This document shows, one piece after another, positions 11,684 to 23,800 of a stretch of 64,000 nt of DNA. Under the pieces are notes generated by a model. It was not told the origin of the DNA, ran no database searches, and saw only the letters and a list, made by a program, of their open reading frames with translations. This stretch comes from Prochilodus magdalenae (taxonomy: Eukaryota > Chordata > Actinopteri > Characiformes > Prochilodontidae). Position 1 is the first letter of the stretch. Each line of letters begins with the position of its first letter. The stretch covers positions 62,001-126,000 of the forward strand of contig JAMWET010000493.1 in the NCBI GenBank assembly GCA_024036415.1. The letters are read 5' to 3'. Made by a program: the position numbers and the translations under genes.

Positions 11684-11691
11684 TTCATCAT
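11684..11691. repeat. Target-site duplication of hAT-like element, right
   Basis: TTCATCAT, identical to 9969-9976. Confidence 0.85.
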
Positions 11692-12303
11692 GGAGCTTAT
11701 CTTTGAGAAAACATTTTTCATCTTGTTTCAGTTGTTGAGTGTTAAGGTATGTTTCTCATCTAATCAGCAAAATCTGAACTCAGTATTACTGAAGGACAAT
11801 TATCCAGTTATGGAAGGTAACTAGAAACTGAAGAAAAATGAAGAATAAATATGAGTATGAAGTCTTTACAAAATTGCTGACCCTTTCATCATCCAAAGTC
11901 ACCAAAACAGCAGCACTGGTGGAACATTTTCTGGAGAGACAAAGATAAATATTATTGGTAAATGTCATGTTTGGAGACAATAAAACACAGAGTACCAAGA
12001 CTTCAGGCTTCATCCCAGCAATGCATAAATCACAAAACACAACACTGTTTGCTACTGTTTGTTTGTTGTTTGGTAGATAAGACAAAGAGGACTGTCTTAA
12101 TTTATTTTTAGAAGTCATATCACTGGAATAGGAGTAATTCATGAACAAATCCAGATAATTAAGATGAGATAAAGGAACTGACGATTTTCTTCCTAAGTGT
12201 AAGTGACTTTTAACTGACCATTACAAAATCATCTTTACTGGAAAAGAAAGCAAAGTTCATTGTCTATTTAAAGAATTTAAAGAAATGAGAGAAGAGAAAG
12301 AGC

Positions 12304-12335
<32 letters not shown>

Positions 12336-12734
12336 AATAAATGGGCTTCCATAATTATCTAGCTTTAGCTGAATGCCTCGCTTTCTGCAGTGTGTCGTTG
12401 AGTGTGTGAGATAAGGTAAGTGCAATCAGGGCCACGCTGGCAAATGCAGCTCTTTGTAACTCTCATTTACATCCCACTGACAAACACACAAAGCTGGCCA
12501 GGCAAATCAAACCCAGACCACAAACAGAAATAAAAGCCCAGGCGCTCTATCAAAATAGCCTTGCTGAAATGGAAACTCTTAATCACAGAAGGTAAGAAAC
12601 GTTTCCCTTTTCCCCCCAGGTATTTACTATCACTGCTAAAATTCACACTTTCTTTACTTTTTATTATATGCATGTTCATAAATCCATCTATATATGTATG
12701 GTCCCAAATCCAAGTTACTGCTGACGCTTCAGGT
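11692..12734. other. Non-coding DNA with a GA repeat
   Basis: A (GA)13 tract lies at 12304-12330. A 120-codon minus-strand frame (11786-12148) has no recognisable domain. The segment 12340-12520 is more complex in composition than its surroundings and could be regulatory, but nothing specific supports that. Confidence 0.4.
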
Positions 12735-13190
12735 CAATATCTGCAGAAAGGAGTGTATAATTCATCCCATGCAGCTCGAATATTCTTACAGAGCTCCTGC
12801 AGATATTGCAGTAGGGGTGGAGGTGGAGTGACTCCAGGTCTTCTTCCAGGACATGTGATGGCTGACAAGAAACCATTCATCTTGGCACTAGCCACGGTGC
12901 CTCCACATTCGTTGGTCGTCTCCACCAAGACTAAAGTGGGACTCCATGACAGTCTGCCACCACATCATTGCCCTCTTTGGTGATGTTGATGGTCTGTGTG
13001 CAGGCAGTCCTGTGTCGTGCAGCTGTCTGCTAATAGTGCTAGCCATTGACTCTTGGAGGACATCACTGCTCGTTAAAATATGGTACCTTTGCACACCTCA
13101 CAGTGTCAAACCTACCCACCAAGTTTCATTCCTGTTGGTTGACTGCATCTGGGTGCAACTGTTCTGCAACTATTCTTTTGATGACGTGTA
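12735..13190 (-). mobile_element. Internally deleted Tc1-like element, type A copy 1
   Basis: Minus-strand frames read ESHFSLGGDDQRMWRHRG (first Asp region and beyond) and then, after a break, LLQYLQELCKNIRAAWDEL, which is the C-terminal helix of this transposase type. The central part with the second Asp and the PIEHVWD block (about 130-150 residues) is missing. The 3' flank shares ACCAAGTTTCATTCCTG, GGTTGA, GGGTGCAAC and TTTGATGA with 34380-34456, so the 33.9-kb copy is a sibling. Not capable of self-mobilisation. Confidence 0.75.
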
Positions 13191-13799
13191 GATTTTTCCA
13201 ATGGCTGTTTTGTAATTCTTCTATTCTCAGCCAATATCCTCCTATCCTTTCTTTCTGTCTGTCTTTCTTTCCACTTCAAGGCCCAGTATAACATATTTAA
13301 GCATTTCGACTTTGAGGCCAAGCCTTTATGTTTAGCTTTTTTATGAGTTGGCTTTTGAGCTTTATGCTCTTATGTGTGGAACAAAGGAGAAAAATCCAAA
13401 CTGCATCAGCCACACAGAACCCTGCATCAGTGCTTCATGCTTATTCCTGGTTATTGGCTCTGCTTCAATATCACAGTTTCTGGCTTCTCTCATCCGCAAA
13501 CCTTTCATTTCATTTTATCCCTGTTAGATAATGGTGAGTTAGGTTGACATGAAGTGTTCAGTGTCTGGACAGTCTCACTTTGTTCTAATCAGAAAAACAC
13601 AGTCACAGTTTTAACACTGATGATTTTTTAGATGTATTTATTTATAGGCATAGTAGAAAATACCTTACTGCTTTATGAAGCGTGACAGGTTAACTTCTAA
13701 CTGCTTAGGGACCTGTACATGTGATGTAGCATTCACAGATGTGCACTAATGTGTACTTATTCTCCATTCTATCATGGATGCTGGCATTTGAATGGAGCA
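13191..13799. other. Spacer between two Tc1-like elements
   Basis: AT-rich. Frames on both strands stay under 82 codons. Nothing else recognised. Confidence 0.35.
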
Positions 13800-14410
13800 C
13801 TGATATCAAACTGAATCATCCCTCTCCTCTTCAGCCCAGAGGATGTGTAAATCCATGATTTCCATGATTTCAATCAATTTTGATTCGACCCACTGGACAC
13901 TTTTCCACTTTGCCCTAATCCATCTTAAATGAGCTTCAGCCCAGAGAGCACAGCAGCATTTCAGGATCTGTTTATAGCAGCTCTGTTGGTGTCTTATTTG
14001 CATGGTAGAGTGCAAACTTGCATTTGCAGATGTGACAAACTGTGTTTACAGATAGCAGTGTTGGGAAGTGTTCCTGAGCCTGTGTAGTGATTTCAACAGC
14101 AGAACCGTGTCAGTGATGCCTGAGGGCCCTAAGATTTTGGCCATCCAATACAAGTTTTTAGCCTCGTTTTTTGCATACAAAATTCTCTGGATGCATGCAC
14201 CTTACAATATGAAATTATAGAATTCCCAAGTTCTTTGTATTGAGAAATGTTATGCACATACACTCTTTCACAGAGCTGTGGACCGGTCCCCATCTTTATT
14301 TCTGAAAGCCTCTCGGATGCTCTTTTTAAAACCAGTCATGTTAGTGAGCTGTTGCCAATTAACCTAATTAGTAGTGCAGTTTCCTGACGGTTTTGAAAAC
14401 AGGTTTGTCA
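13800..14410 (-). mobile_element. Tc1-like element, N-terminal and first-Asp part
   Basis: The minus strand gives ALWAEAHLRWIRAKWKSVQW, then ESK, matching the conserved W-x-KSVLWSDESKFE region. The catalytic SDE is reduced to VE by substitution and loss. Upstream (14040-14400) the DNA has the wording of the antisense 5' half of the same family, including TGAAGTGTTCCTGAG-like and TGTTGCCAATTAACCT words. The C-terminal half is absent. Same family and orientation as the 7.3-kb remnant; its 5' end lies next to the following element. Confidence 0.75.
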
Positions 14411-14417
14411 TATCAGT

Positions 14418-15088
14418 TCAAAGTACAGATTTTCAGCTTTAATACAAGAGTAATTAGATTCAAATATTAGCCATGTCTGAATTACAACCGTTTTTGTATG
14501 TACCCACTCATTTTAATGGCTCAAACGTAATTGGACAGACTAGCAATCATAAATTAAAGTGTCACATTTATTACGTGCTTGCAGATCCTTTGATCCTGAC
14601 TGACTAAAGTCTTAAACCCATAGATGACTACTGACACTAGATTTCATCTCTGGTGATGCTCTGCCAGGCCTTTACTAAAGCTATTTTGTGAGTCGTTATT
14701 GGGGGTTTTATTTTCAGCTTTGCCCTCAGTACACAAAATGCATGCTTGATTGGATTGAGCTCAGGTGATTGAGTTGGACAGATGATGACAGCCTAATGAT
14801 GGATGATTCCCTAGCAGTGAGGCTCTTTGGGCTTCATATTGAGAGTTAATTCCAAATGCAAATGCCATACTTGAAATCACCTCAAGGCCTGTTCAACTGC
14901 TAAACAGTAAGTGAATTAATGTAGGAGAAACATACACCTGGCCATGGAACTGCTGAGCAGCCAATAGTCTAATTACATTGAAGCCCTAAAAATGTAGAGT
15001 GGCCATGTCTGAACATGGCTGTAATTCCTACACCTAAATTTGATGCAAATGTCTTCAAATTAAAGCTGATTAAACATCTGCACTTTGA
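14418..15088 (-). mobile_element. Tc1-like deletion derivative with terminal inverted repeats
   Basis: The left end TCAAAGTACAGATTTTCAGC and the reverse complement of the right end (TCAAAGTGCAGATGTTTAA) form inverted repeats that continue as CAGCTTTAAT. Inside, minus-strand 14650-14775 encodes about 45 uninterrupted residues starting SPELNPIKHAFCVLRAKLK and containing KAWQSITRDE, the C-terminal block of a Tc1-like transposase (third catalytic Glu is Lys here). The N-terminal domain and both catalytic Asp blocks are missing, so this 671-bp unit is an internal deletion of a parent that would be about 1.6 kb. TA dinucleotides lie a few bases outside each end. Confidence 0.8.
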
Positions 15089-18040
15089 ATTTACCAACTT
15101 TATTATTTAACCTTAATATGATGTTATTTCCAATATTATAGACAATACATATGGCAATATTAAAGAAGCAAATGACACTTTGGTAGGAAAAAAACCCTTA
15201 TACTACAGCAATGGACATTTATAACACATCATTCCCAAGTAATGGAACATAAAAAGCAGAAGCCTATTTAGGAACACCATATATCAGCTTTATGAAAGAA
15301 AACTCTCAAATTTAATGATGATTTTCATACCTTTGTGTCATTTGAGGGCATTTTTCCATAGAAATAATTGCATTCTTACTTAGGTCTAGTTGTGTTTGAT
15401 GCTTTATAACAGTGATATATGCACAAATGCTAATAGTATATGCTTTTAGTATAAATGTGCTTATGTAAAATAGGTCTTACAGTGAAATCTAGCAAATCCT
15501 GATATAAGCTGTTGATAAACATTTAAGTATTTACAGTTTTTAATGTGTTATTCAATGCTTATGCATATGTCATGAAGCTTCTCAGTAGATAGTATCAGTT
15601 AAATAAAGTGTTATCTAATATTTAGCCATGTCAGTTGATGTAAAATTGCTACCATACATTTATTTTCTACATTGCCTGCTATTTTATATATAATGTAAAT
15701 AAAGCTCCTTTTATATCTTAAAGCTTCTACTGAAAGAGCTAAAAGACTCTTTCATTTGTCTGTCTTTATCTGTGGTCTGTCTGTTTTCACCGTATTTCAG
15801 TTCTCATATTTGGTTTGGTCCCCAATGATTTGGCCTGGATTATCCATGTTTTTGTATGACCAGCATGATTCCGCTTGCTTGCGCACATGCATTAAGAGGT
15901 GTTTAATTCTACATCCGTTCTCAGACTAATCTATCTTAATAGACCTCTGAAGTCGGCACTGTGCCATGTTTCAAGGCTCTGGTGGAAAACATCTGGCCCT
16001 GAGGAAAACATTATGACAATCACTTTAAAATAGCTCTGAGCTTAACATCGCTGTCTCTTTTACATCCCTGCAATTTTTGTGGAACTGGTACATTATCAGT
16101 TTAATTGTTCATGAACCCCCTTTTTTCACTCGGAGTGTTTGGAAGTGGGCATGAATGTCTTGAAGAGGCAGTACTAGAACAGAACAGACAAACCAAGTGC
16201 AACACATTCTGTGTAGAGAGTGTTAGACTTTAAAGACTGCCTAGCAAGTGAACAAGTGGATCCTAGTAGAGTACATCATGGATGGACTGTGCAACCTCAG
16301 AACAAGTCCTGGGTTTGTTCTTTCCACACGCTAAATATTCCTATCTATCACTTACAGTTAGAGAATGAAAGCCTGTAGTTTGCTAGGACTTCATAAAGCC
16401 ATGAATTCAGTCCTGATCAGGCCAGTGAATGACCCATGCATTGAATGTCATTACTGTGATCTGAGAGACCCTGCTGTGGATCTGCCTGAGCGAATGTTCT
16501 TTTGGTAGAGTGCCAAGGGACAAAATGAAGTACCTGAAGTTTCATCTCTGGCAATAATAGCCGAATTTCTGAAGTTGCCTTCTAGAACTTGAGCCCGATG
16601 AAAGGATTTTTTTCCTCCTTGCTGCTGCCTGTTCTTCAGTAATGGACTGTATGCTTTTATCAGTGTTTTGATGAAATGAAATTTAGTGAAATACTGTGGG
16701 CTCAACCAAGCTTACCATTTCATGAGAGGTGTTTTTTGACTATCATCTCATTCCTTTATTCTAAGATCACAAACTTTTCCCGAGGGAACCATCACTGAGT
16801 CAAAAATGACATGGCGAGTCAAGAACGCTCAGAAACTACTTTGCACATTCGGAATGTTCTGCATTAGTTTTGACACCTCTGTCTGGATTTTCTGCTCCAG
16901 TATTTTGCACTTTGAAGTCTCTATGGCAGACACTAGAATCAGTCTGAAAATGGTCTCCAAACTTATGTTCTTTTCCACTAGAGGGTGGATAAATTGTGTT
17001 TCAATCAACTTATTGCAATTACAGTGGTAACAAAGGACAAAAAAGAGAGAAATGTATACTTGAAATGGAACTTGAAACTGTATATGCTGCATGTGTGCAT
17101 GTACATTATGATCAACATGTACAGCACATAACAGTACAGTTATAGCTTGACATTGACTGGTGTGAGTTAACGAATATTACTGGCCAGCTTTGTAAACTGT
17201 GATGATGAGTAAGTGCTTTTTAATTGACCCTAAGAGAAAACAGACATAAGCAGGCTCCGCAGCCCTAGGCCTCATTGTCAGGTTGGATTACAACCGCCTC
17301 CACTATGGAGTTAACAGGAAAAATACAAGAATCAGTAAAAGCCTGAGTTCCTCTGCTCTGATCTGATACACTAGAGACCTGTGAATGTCTGAAGCATGAA
17401 GGAGCTCTGTGCACTGTTCCTTTCTAATGAGAGAAGGGCTCTCTCGGGCCTAAGCTGCACTCCACATGGTCACGCTGTGTTTTGCACACTCTCATGCTAA
17501 TTATTTGCTCTTAAAGCCACAGCTAGGGATTATGGAACGACAAAGTCCCAGCAATTTTCAAGCATGCCAAAGTGGAGAAGGGCATGGCGGTCTACAAAAA
17601 CAGCAACAACTTGGTTCAAAGTGAGGCAAATAAGGTTCTGCTCAACTGACCAGTTCTATTTAGTCATAAATGCACATTCTTGAAGTAACCCATGTGAAGT
17701 TGCACAAGCTTTACAAAACACTTGGGGAACAAACTATTCATCTCCATGGGAAATTTAGGAGATGGCTTTTTAAAATTATTTTTCAAAGTACACGACTCAT
17801 GCATGATTTAAAAATGCATGTAAAAGGAAAAACTGTTAAGATCATGTATACCTTCTCCCATATTCAAATTAATGTGAGGCTGGATACAGATTCCATGCCA
17901 TTGGCACACGTGTGTAGATTGATAAATTACAACAATATAGTTCAGCTAAGTAGAAAAGCATTGTAAAATGGTAACCTAATATTATGCATTGACTCCAAAT
18001 AAACACTCTAGTAATCCAGATATAACGTATGGAAGTACGG
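15089..18040. other. Long single-copy-like non-coding stretch
   Basis: No transposon wording recognised. Frames do not exceed 98 codons (17670-17966, plus). Complex sequence around 17400-17560 holds an octamer-like ATGCTAAT followed by ATTTGC and may be a conserved regulatory element; that is inference only. Confidence 0.4.
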
Positions 18041-18313
18041 TGTTAGGTGGGTGGATACTTAGCTTCCATGAAGAGACACGCAGGGAACACGTCGTGAAGT
18101 GGTTTCGGAGCCAGTTTAATGAACAATGAGAGCACCGAGACTTCACTCGTCACAAGTTCCCAGATAACACCAGTTGGAGAACCCAGGCTACAACCTAGTA
18201 CAGTTCACCACACACCACATTCTCTCCTGCGCTTCCCTCCACACTCTCCATTATTCGCTCCGGCTCTCCACCGTGCACATGCGCACTGCACTTGCCTTAA
18301 AGTGACTGTTACA
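18041..18313 (-). mobile_element. Possible solo LTR
   Basis: A 273-bp block clearly richer in GC and CpG than its surroundings runs from TGTTAGGTGG to GACTGTTACA, thus TG...CA. On the minus strand it starts TGTAACAGTCACTTTAAGGC and includes GCGCATGTGCAC, like the promoter half of fish gypsy LTRs. No flanking duplication could be matched, so this is tentative. Alternatively it is a small CpG-containing regulatory region. Confidence 0.35.
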
Positions 18314-19132
18314 CAGAGGAATAACTGATATGTTTTGATATGTATAGTACAACCTCTCATCAGGTTAAATGGGAATTTTTGAAAATGTTCTGTAAAGCTT
18401 GTCTAATTTTGCAGCAGCTGCAACATAAAAATGGGCGAAGCATGGAAAGGTCAATTGTGCTTTCTTTAAAAATGAATGAAATGGTCATAAACAGTACTTT
18501 CCAAAAGTCAGGGGACCACCACTTCTAATTCATTGCATTCCATTTTCAAAATGGCCTTTAAGTAGAAGTTCATCTTCAGGACAGGAACACTGGTGGGTGT
18601 TTGGAGATAAAACATTAAGATCAGGTAACTCGATTATCGCTAATAGAGGGACGCTTTAGTAGGTCATTTATTTTAGAAACATTTCTGGTTATAATTTTTG
18701 AAACACATCCTGATAGCATTCAGACGGAATGAAATAAATGGATGGCATACCTGCTACCTACCTCATCACCCGCCCATGTATGCATGCTCTGCATATGCAT
18801 TCACTTGTCCATGTGCAGAGTCCATCATAAGGCTCAGTTTAAAAAGATAGTGAGCTGGAGAATCAAAAGAATGACGGAGGTACCTACAACAGCCTGCGCA
18901 AGAAAGAAAGAAAAGGAAGACAGAGTTCAAAAAGAAGTTGGATAAAGAGGTCAAACTAAGCAAATATCTGAGTGGCAAACCTGAGGGAGTTGAAAGGCCT
19001 GGAAAGTGGTGGCAAGGTTGTTATTTTTCTGCTGGACAGGTAATTACCTGGTATGTTTTGTTCATGGAAAAAATGGTTTATATTGCCAACCAGCCATGAC
19101 TACCTAACCAGCTATGATTACTTTGTATGTAG

Positions 19133-19133
<1 letters not shown>
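18314..19133. other. Non-coding DNA, nothing recognised
   Basis: Frames of 67-70 codons on both strands, no motifs. Confidence 0.35.
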
Positions 19134-19213
<80 letters not shown>

Positions 19214-19221
19214 GTGTGTGT

Positions 19222-19292
<71 letters not shown>

Positions 19293-19302
19293 TGTGTGTG
19301 TG
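19134..19302 (+). repeat. Compound (TG)n(AG)n microsatellite
   Basis: About 170 bases of alternating TG and AG blocks: a TG run, a long AG run, a short TG run and further AG/TG blocks. The opposite-strand Ser-Leu and Thr-His frames are artefacts of it. Confidence 0.98.
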
Positions 19303-20811
19303 AAGCAAGCGTGATATGATGATATTTGGGTATTGCCATACTGCGTTGGATGTAGTTGAGTCTTTGTTCAGTCTATGTTTATGATCAGCTGTTTTAGGTT
19401 CACTTTTACAAGTTAAGTTGAAGAGCCTGAATTCAGGTGAGTTTTCCAGAAGTAGAGTGGATTCGTGTTTAGTTTCATTTGAGGGGAAGCCGTGTTTTTT
19501 GCGTTGCCAGTAAACAGTCTGGGAGTGGGAGCCAGCAGTAAGTGAGTGTCTGTTCTTTTGTTTTGCCGTGTTCTTTGGTGAGTTTGGAAATAAAGCGGAA
19601 CATGAACCAGACCCATGGCTCTAAGTTTCTTCATGAAATCCTCCACTTAACAGTGTTTATCTTATTTTAGTCCATATTGACTTTGAATTGGACATTTTAT
19701 AATGTGGTGATCATTTGTGATTAGCTGTATTTATGAAAAAGATTCTTTAAATTCCATGAAGAAGTGCGTATCCAAAGCTCTGTGGGTCTTGACTTGCCAG
19801 GTCATGTTGGTTTATGTGTATTGGGGGATTGATTTTGGAAAGAGAGCTGAAGGTAGAGGGTTGAACTTACATTTCTTGGTTTCTACAAAATCACCTACTC
19901 CATTTTTACGTATGTGTGTATGTGTCAGTTTTGGTGGTATAACCACGGTCTTGCATGGCTTGCATGGCTGTCAGGAGTCCAATTTTCTACGTATCTCTTA
20001 ATAACCTTTAAACTCCCGTTTTCACTGATGTTCCTTTGACTTTCTCCTTCGTTATGGAAGTGAATAATTTAAATCTAGTCCCCACAGACATATCTCCTGA
20101 AAAAAGATGATCTTGGCTGTTCTTAGTGGAAAGTAAATATAAAATAAGATGAATGAAATGTTTTTTTGCACAGTGCTGTACATTTAAGTTTAAACACATA
20201 AAGTGTCAGGATCTTCCTCCAGGTCAGCTCACTTGTTACATGTTTACATTACAGTCTCTGTAGTTACTGAACAACAAGGTTTGGGATGTAATAAGTCTTT
20301 TTTTCAGGAATGAATTGCAAAATAAACTAGCCTGAAACTGTGAGAAATAAAACTCATTGTCAGGTTTTGATTGAGCTCGTTGGCCATATTTTTTGTGAAT
20401 CTGAAAGACATTTGTTGTGTTTTGTTCTGTTTTCCTGAAACAGCTTTACAGTTTGTGCCAGTAGGCCTATACTGGGGATCTCCTTTTTTGGGCTACTCCA
20501 CACTTGGTGAGTCAGAGGATGGAAAAACTAAAAAGGAAAGAGAAAAAGAGAGAAAAATAAAATAAACAACAAAAAAAAAGATGAAATCAAACAATAGTTG
20601 GTGTGAAAGATTTCATTAGTTTGACTACTGCTGTTTTGGCTGTGGTTATTCCATAGATAGCTGGGTCCCAGGAGCTGTAGGCATGCGTTAATCAGGACTG
20701 CGTGTGTACTGACTGCCAGACATTTTAGAGCTACAGCTGCTGTACGGCTGCCAGAGAATTTGCACCTTAAACAGACACAAGGATCTATACTGTATGAGGG
20801 AACACTTGGAA
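19303..20811. other. Non-coding DNA, nothing recognised
   Basis: Frames up to 97 codons on both strands without domain motifs. A purine-rich A/G stretch lies at 20530-20582. Confidence 0.35.
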
Positions 20812-20853
20812 CTACTGGCATTAGGACAATTGTTGTTGTCCTAATGCCAGTAG
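20812..20853. repeat. Perfect 18-bp inverted repeat with 6-base loop
   Basis: Arms 20812-20829 (CTACTGGCATTAGGACAA) and 20836-20853 are exact reverse complements around TTGTTG, followed two bases later by a T-run. It looks like a terminator hairpin, but in vertebrate DNA that reading carries no weight. Confidence 0.9.
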
Positions 20854-23800
20854 CCTTTTTTATGAATCATAAATACTTGTGCAGAGGTACATGTTTAAAC
20901 CAAGATTTTTTCATTGTGCTTTTGTAACAAGCTTTTTATTGCCCCTGCAAAAATGTCATTCCAGTTCGGACTTCAATTTTAATGTAATCCATATTCCTGA
21001 TCTTTTTATTCAAATGGACATGGTCATCAAATATGGCTCCTCTGCCCTGTGTTTTGTGGAGGGTCCCTACAGCCAGTTCCCCAGAAATATCACAACCTCA
21101 TAAATGAGTATAGACGCATTTAGCTGGGTCTAAGCAGGGCTCGCATCAGTGCCTTTACTGACACTGGGAAAGCAAGAGGTAATAATTCATTCCCCACAAA
21201 ACATCTGCTACTAGAATTCTGTTCTAGCCTTCTCCACCTGCCTGAGCACAGACAGGCAGACTGACAAGCTCGACTGAATGCCAAAGAAATCTTAGTGCAC
21301 ATTTCCAAAGAGAGCATTTTGCAAATATTAGATTGCAGCAGCGAGGCCCTGTGCCTGACCTGACTATAAATATTGGCATGAAAGCATTACACATACATCC
21401 TGAGATATAAACTATAAAGTAATGTTAACATATGTACACATCATTAAAAGAAAGGCTGTATACAGTAGAGGACACAATGAACTTGTTTACCAATTCGGTC
21501 TATAATAGCCTAACAACTGTAACTATACCCAGAATACCTCAGAACAACTTTACAATATTGCCAAACAGATTTTTAAACCTAAAACTTCCCCAATTTTCCT
21601 AGGAGAAAGATTGTTATTAAATTCCTAAACCAAAGTCAAAGGAGGACATGATCATAGTACATGCATAGACAACCACTTGACCAAATTAGAGCATTTTCAG
21701 AAGAAGGACTACTAAACCAATGTATTTGTTGCAACTGAGACTAGCATTAACGTTGGTATCTTGAGGGAACAGCCAGTCAATGTTGGGTTAAACGAGTCAC
21801 GTTGTAGTGTCCACCTGTATAAGAAAAAAGGAAAAGCACAGTCCCTCTTAAACAGCTATTTTCTTACCGGCCTAAAAAAAGCATTGTGAGTGCAGCATCA
21901 AACTTCATGCATTTAGCAGTGGTAAGCAACATCAGTGTTAACTCTTGTTTTGCTTCTATTTATGGAATATATTTTATTTGTTGTGAAATGTGATTTCATG
22001 CTGAGAGTGGGCGGCAGTGGTCCTTGCCAAGAGCTTTTAGCCATCAATGTCTTCATTGACTACATGTCCCTAAATGATCTAACCAGGAGCAAAAAGAGTA
22101 AAAGGTTAGGCAGTTGCTGCTGTGTTATTCTTCATCTTCTCATGTTGGACTCATGACTCATTGCTACAGTGACTCACTACTACTGAGGTACTAAGTGGTA
22201 TTACAAGACAGGATGAAGCGGGGCTGGCTGGTTAGCATGCTAACTTCAGTAGATAATATCATGAATTCATCTCAAGCTATTAGTGTGGGCTACATATATT
22301 GGTATATTCACCACTGAACATTGTTTATACAATCTTAAGGGTGGGGTGTGGGTGTCTGTTTTTATGTGTTACTCTCTGACCACTGTATTAGTTACAGCTA
22401 CCTTATATCTACATTTATAATCATGAAGACTGGACCATTGCTTCAAAATTGCTTCAAATAAATAACATTTATTGTCACTAAAAGCAAAAAAAGGTTTTGA
22501 ACTCTCCTGTAAAGATGTTTTGGGGATACTACTTTTTTATCACAAGATTATAAAAGGAGCCTCAGGAACTCAGTATGCTGTTAGCGTAATATTTTTTCAG
22601 TATTATTTATTGAAGTATTTTCACAATCAATGTTGAGGTCTGGGCTCTGTGGGGTTCAGTCTATTGCTCTGGGAGCACTAGAAGCTTCCTTCTGTGATTT
22701 TCAGATTTTCTTTTTCCTTTTTTTATCCATTTCCTTTTTTCAGGAACAGCTTCTTGACAGCTACACAGCCTTTCAGATTCATATCATTGAGCTGTCCTCT
22801 CACATGGAAGGATGTTTTTTTTCTGTGGATTTTTCAGATCTGAAGCAAGAGGGGAGTTTAAGTTTCACATTTCTCAAGGATGGAAGCATTAAATACTGCT
22901 TCGGACAGTTTTGGTGGTCAACCAGATTTTGTACAATTGCTAGGAGTCATTCTTTCACATTTTGGACATTTTTGATATTGTTGTTCACTTTCACTTATTT
23001 TTATTTGGCATTCCCTTTTCTTATACAGCTGGGTTCTTTTATGTCCAGTCCCCTCAAAATATTTTCTGAAAAACAATGTACTCAATGTCTGTTTAGTCTA
23101 AAAAAATATAAATGAATGTTTGCATAGTATTGTGTATGGCAAGTGGATTAGATGAAATATGCAATGAGTGTAGGTAGGCCCATCTATTAAATTGCCCTGT
23201 TGGTGGGTAATTTTTTTTTTCATAACAGGAAGTCACATTTACTATTATAAAGACAGTAGTCTGTTGAAAAATTCCGGATATAGGGCAAATTTTACTATAA
23301 CAAAGCCAAGCTTGTGGATGTGAAGAACAGTATGTAAACAATGGTACGTATGGCATTAGGAAGGGAATTTCAAAAAAGAAAACATTCATTCATAACAAGC
23401 TTGTGGAGACAAGACTAATGATGACTGGGAAGTTAAGGTGTTTGACAAGTTTTTCTGATACAGCTGCAGTTTAAGCTAAATTTAACCCACAGAACCTCAA
23501 ACGCCTTTCAAAATGTTCTGAGAAAACTTACTGGAATGTGAAAATGAGCTCAGAAACCACTTTGCCATCATCAACTTTTAGTAACCTTATTCTTCTGGTG
23601 GAATTCCACATCACAGTTGCAGCATAAAGCAATGTCTTTAAAGTTGAGCTTGTTTTCTGTGGTTTAAATATACAGCTGAAATAAAAAAGGTCTAGTTGGG
23701 GTTGGGAAGAAAAAAAGTCAAAAACTCCACAGTAATTTTTTGTCCACCTTTTTGCCAAAGCCCAAAACGTCTCACATGGACAGAGAAATGTTTAAAAGAA

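Noticed and set aside
11786..12148. 120-codon minus frame
   Set aside because: No recognisable domain; composition fits random AT-rich DNA.
12561..12983. 140-codon plus-strand frame
   Set aside because: Antisense of the Tc1-like element whose transposase motifs read on the minus strand.
19078..19339. Two overlapping minus-strand frames rich in Ser-Leu and Thr-His
   Set aside because: They are translations of the compound TG/AG microsatellite.
20812..20863. Rho-independent terminator look-alike
   Set aside because: Hairpin plus T-run, but the DNA is vertebrate and there is no adjacent gene.
22630..23115. Possible real 161-codon protein gene
   Set aside because: No start context or homology; kept only as a weak exon candidate.
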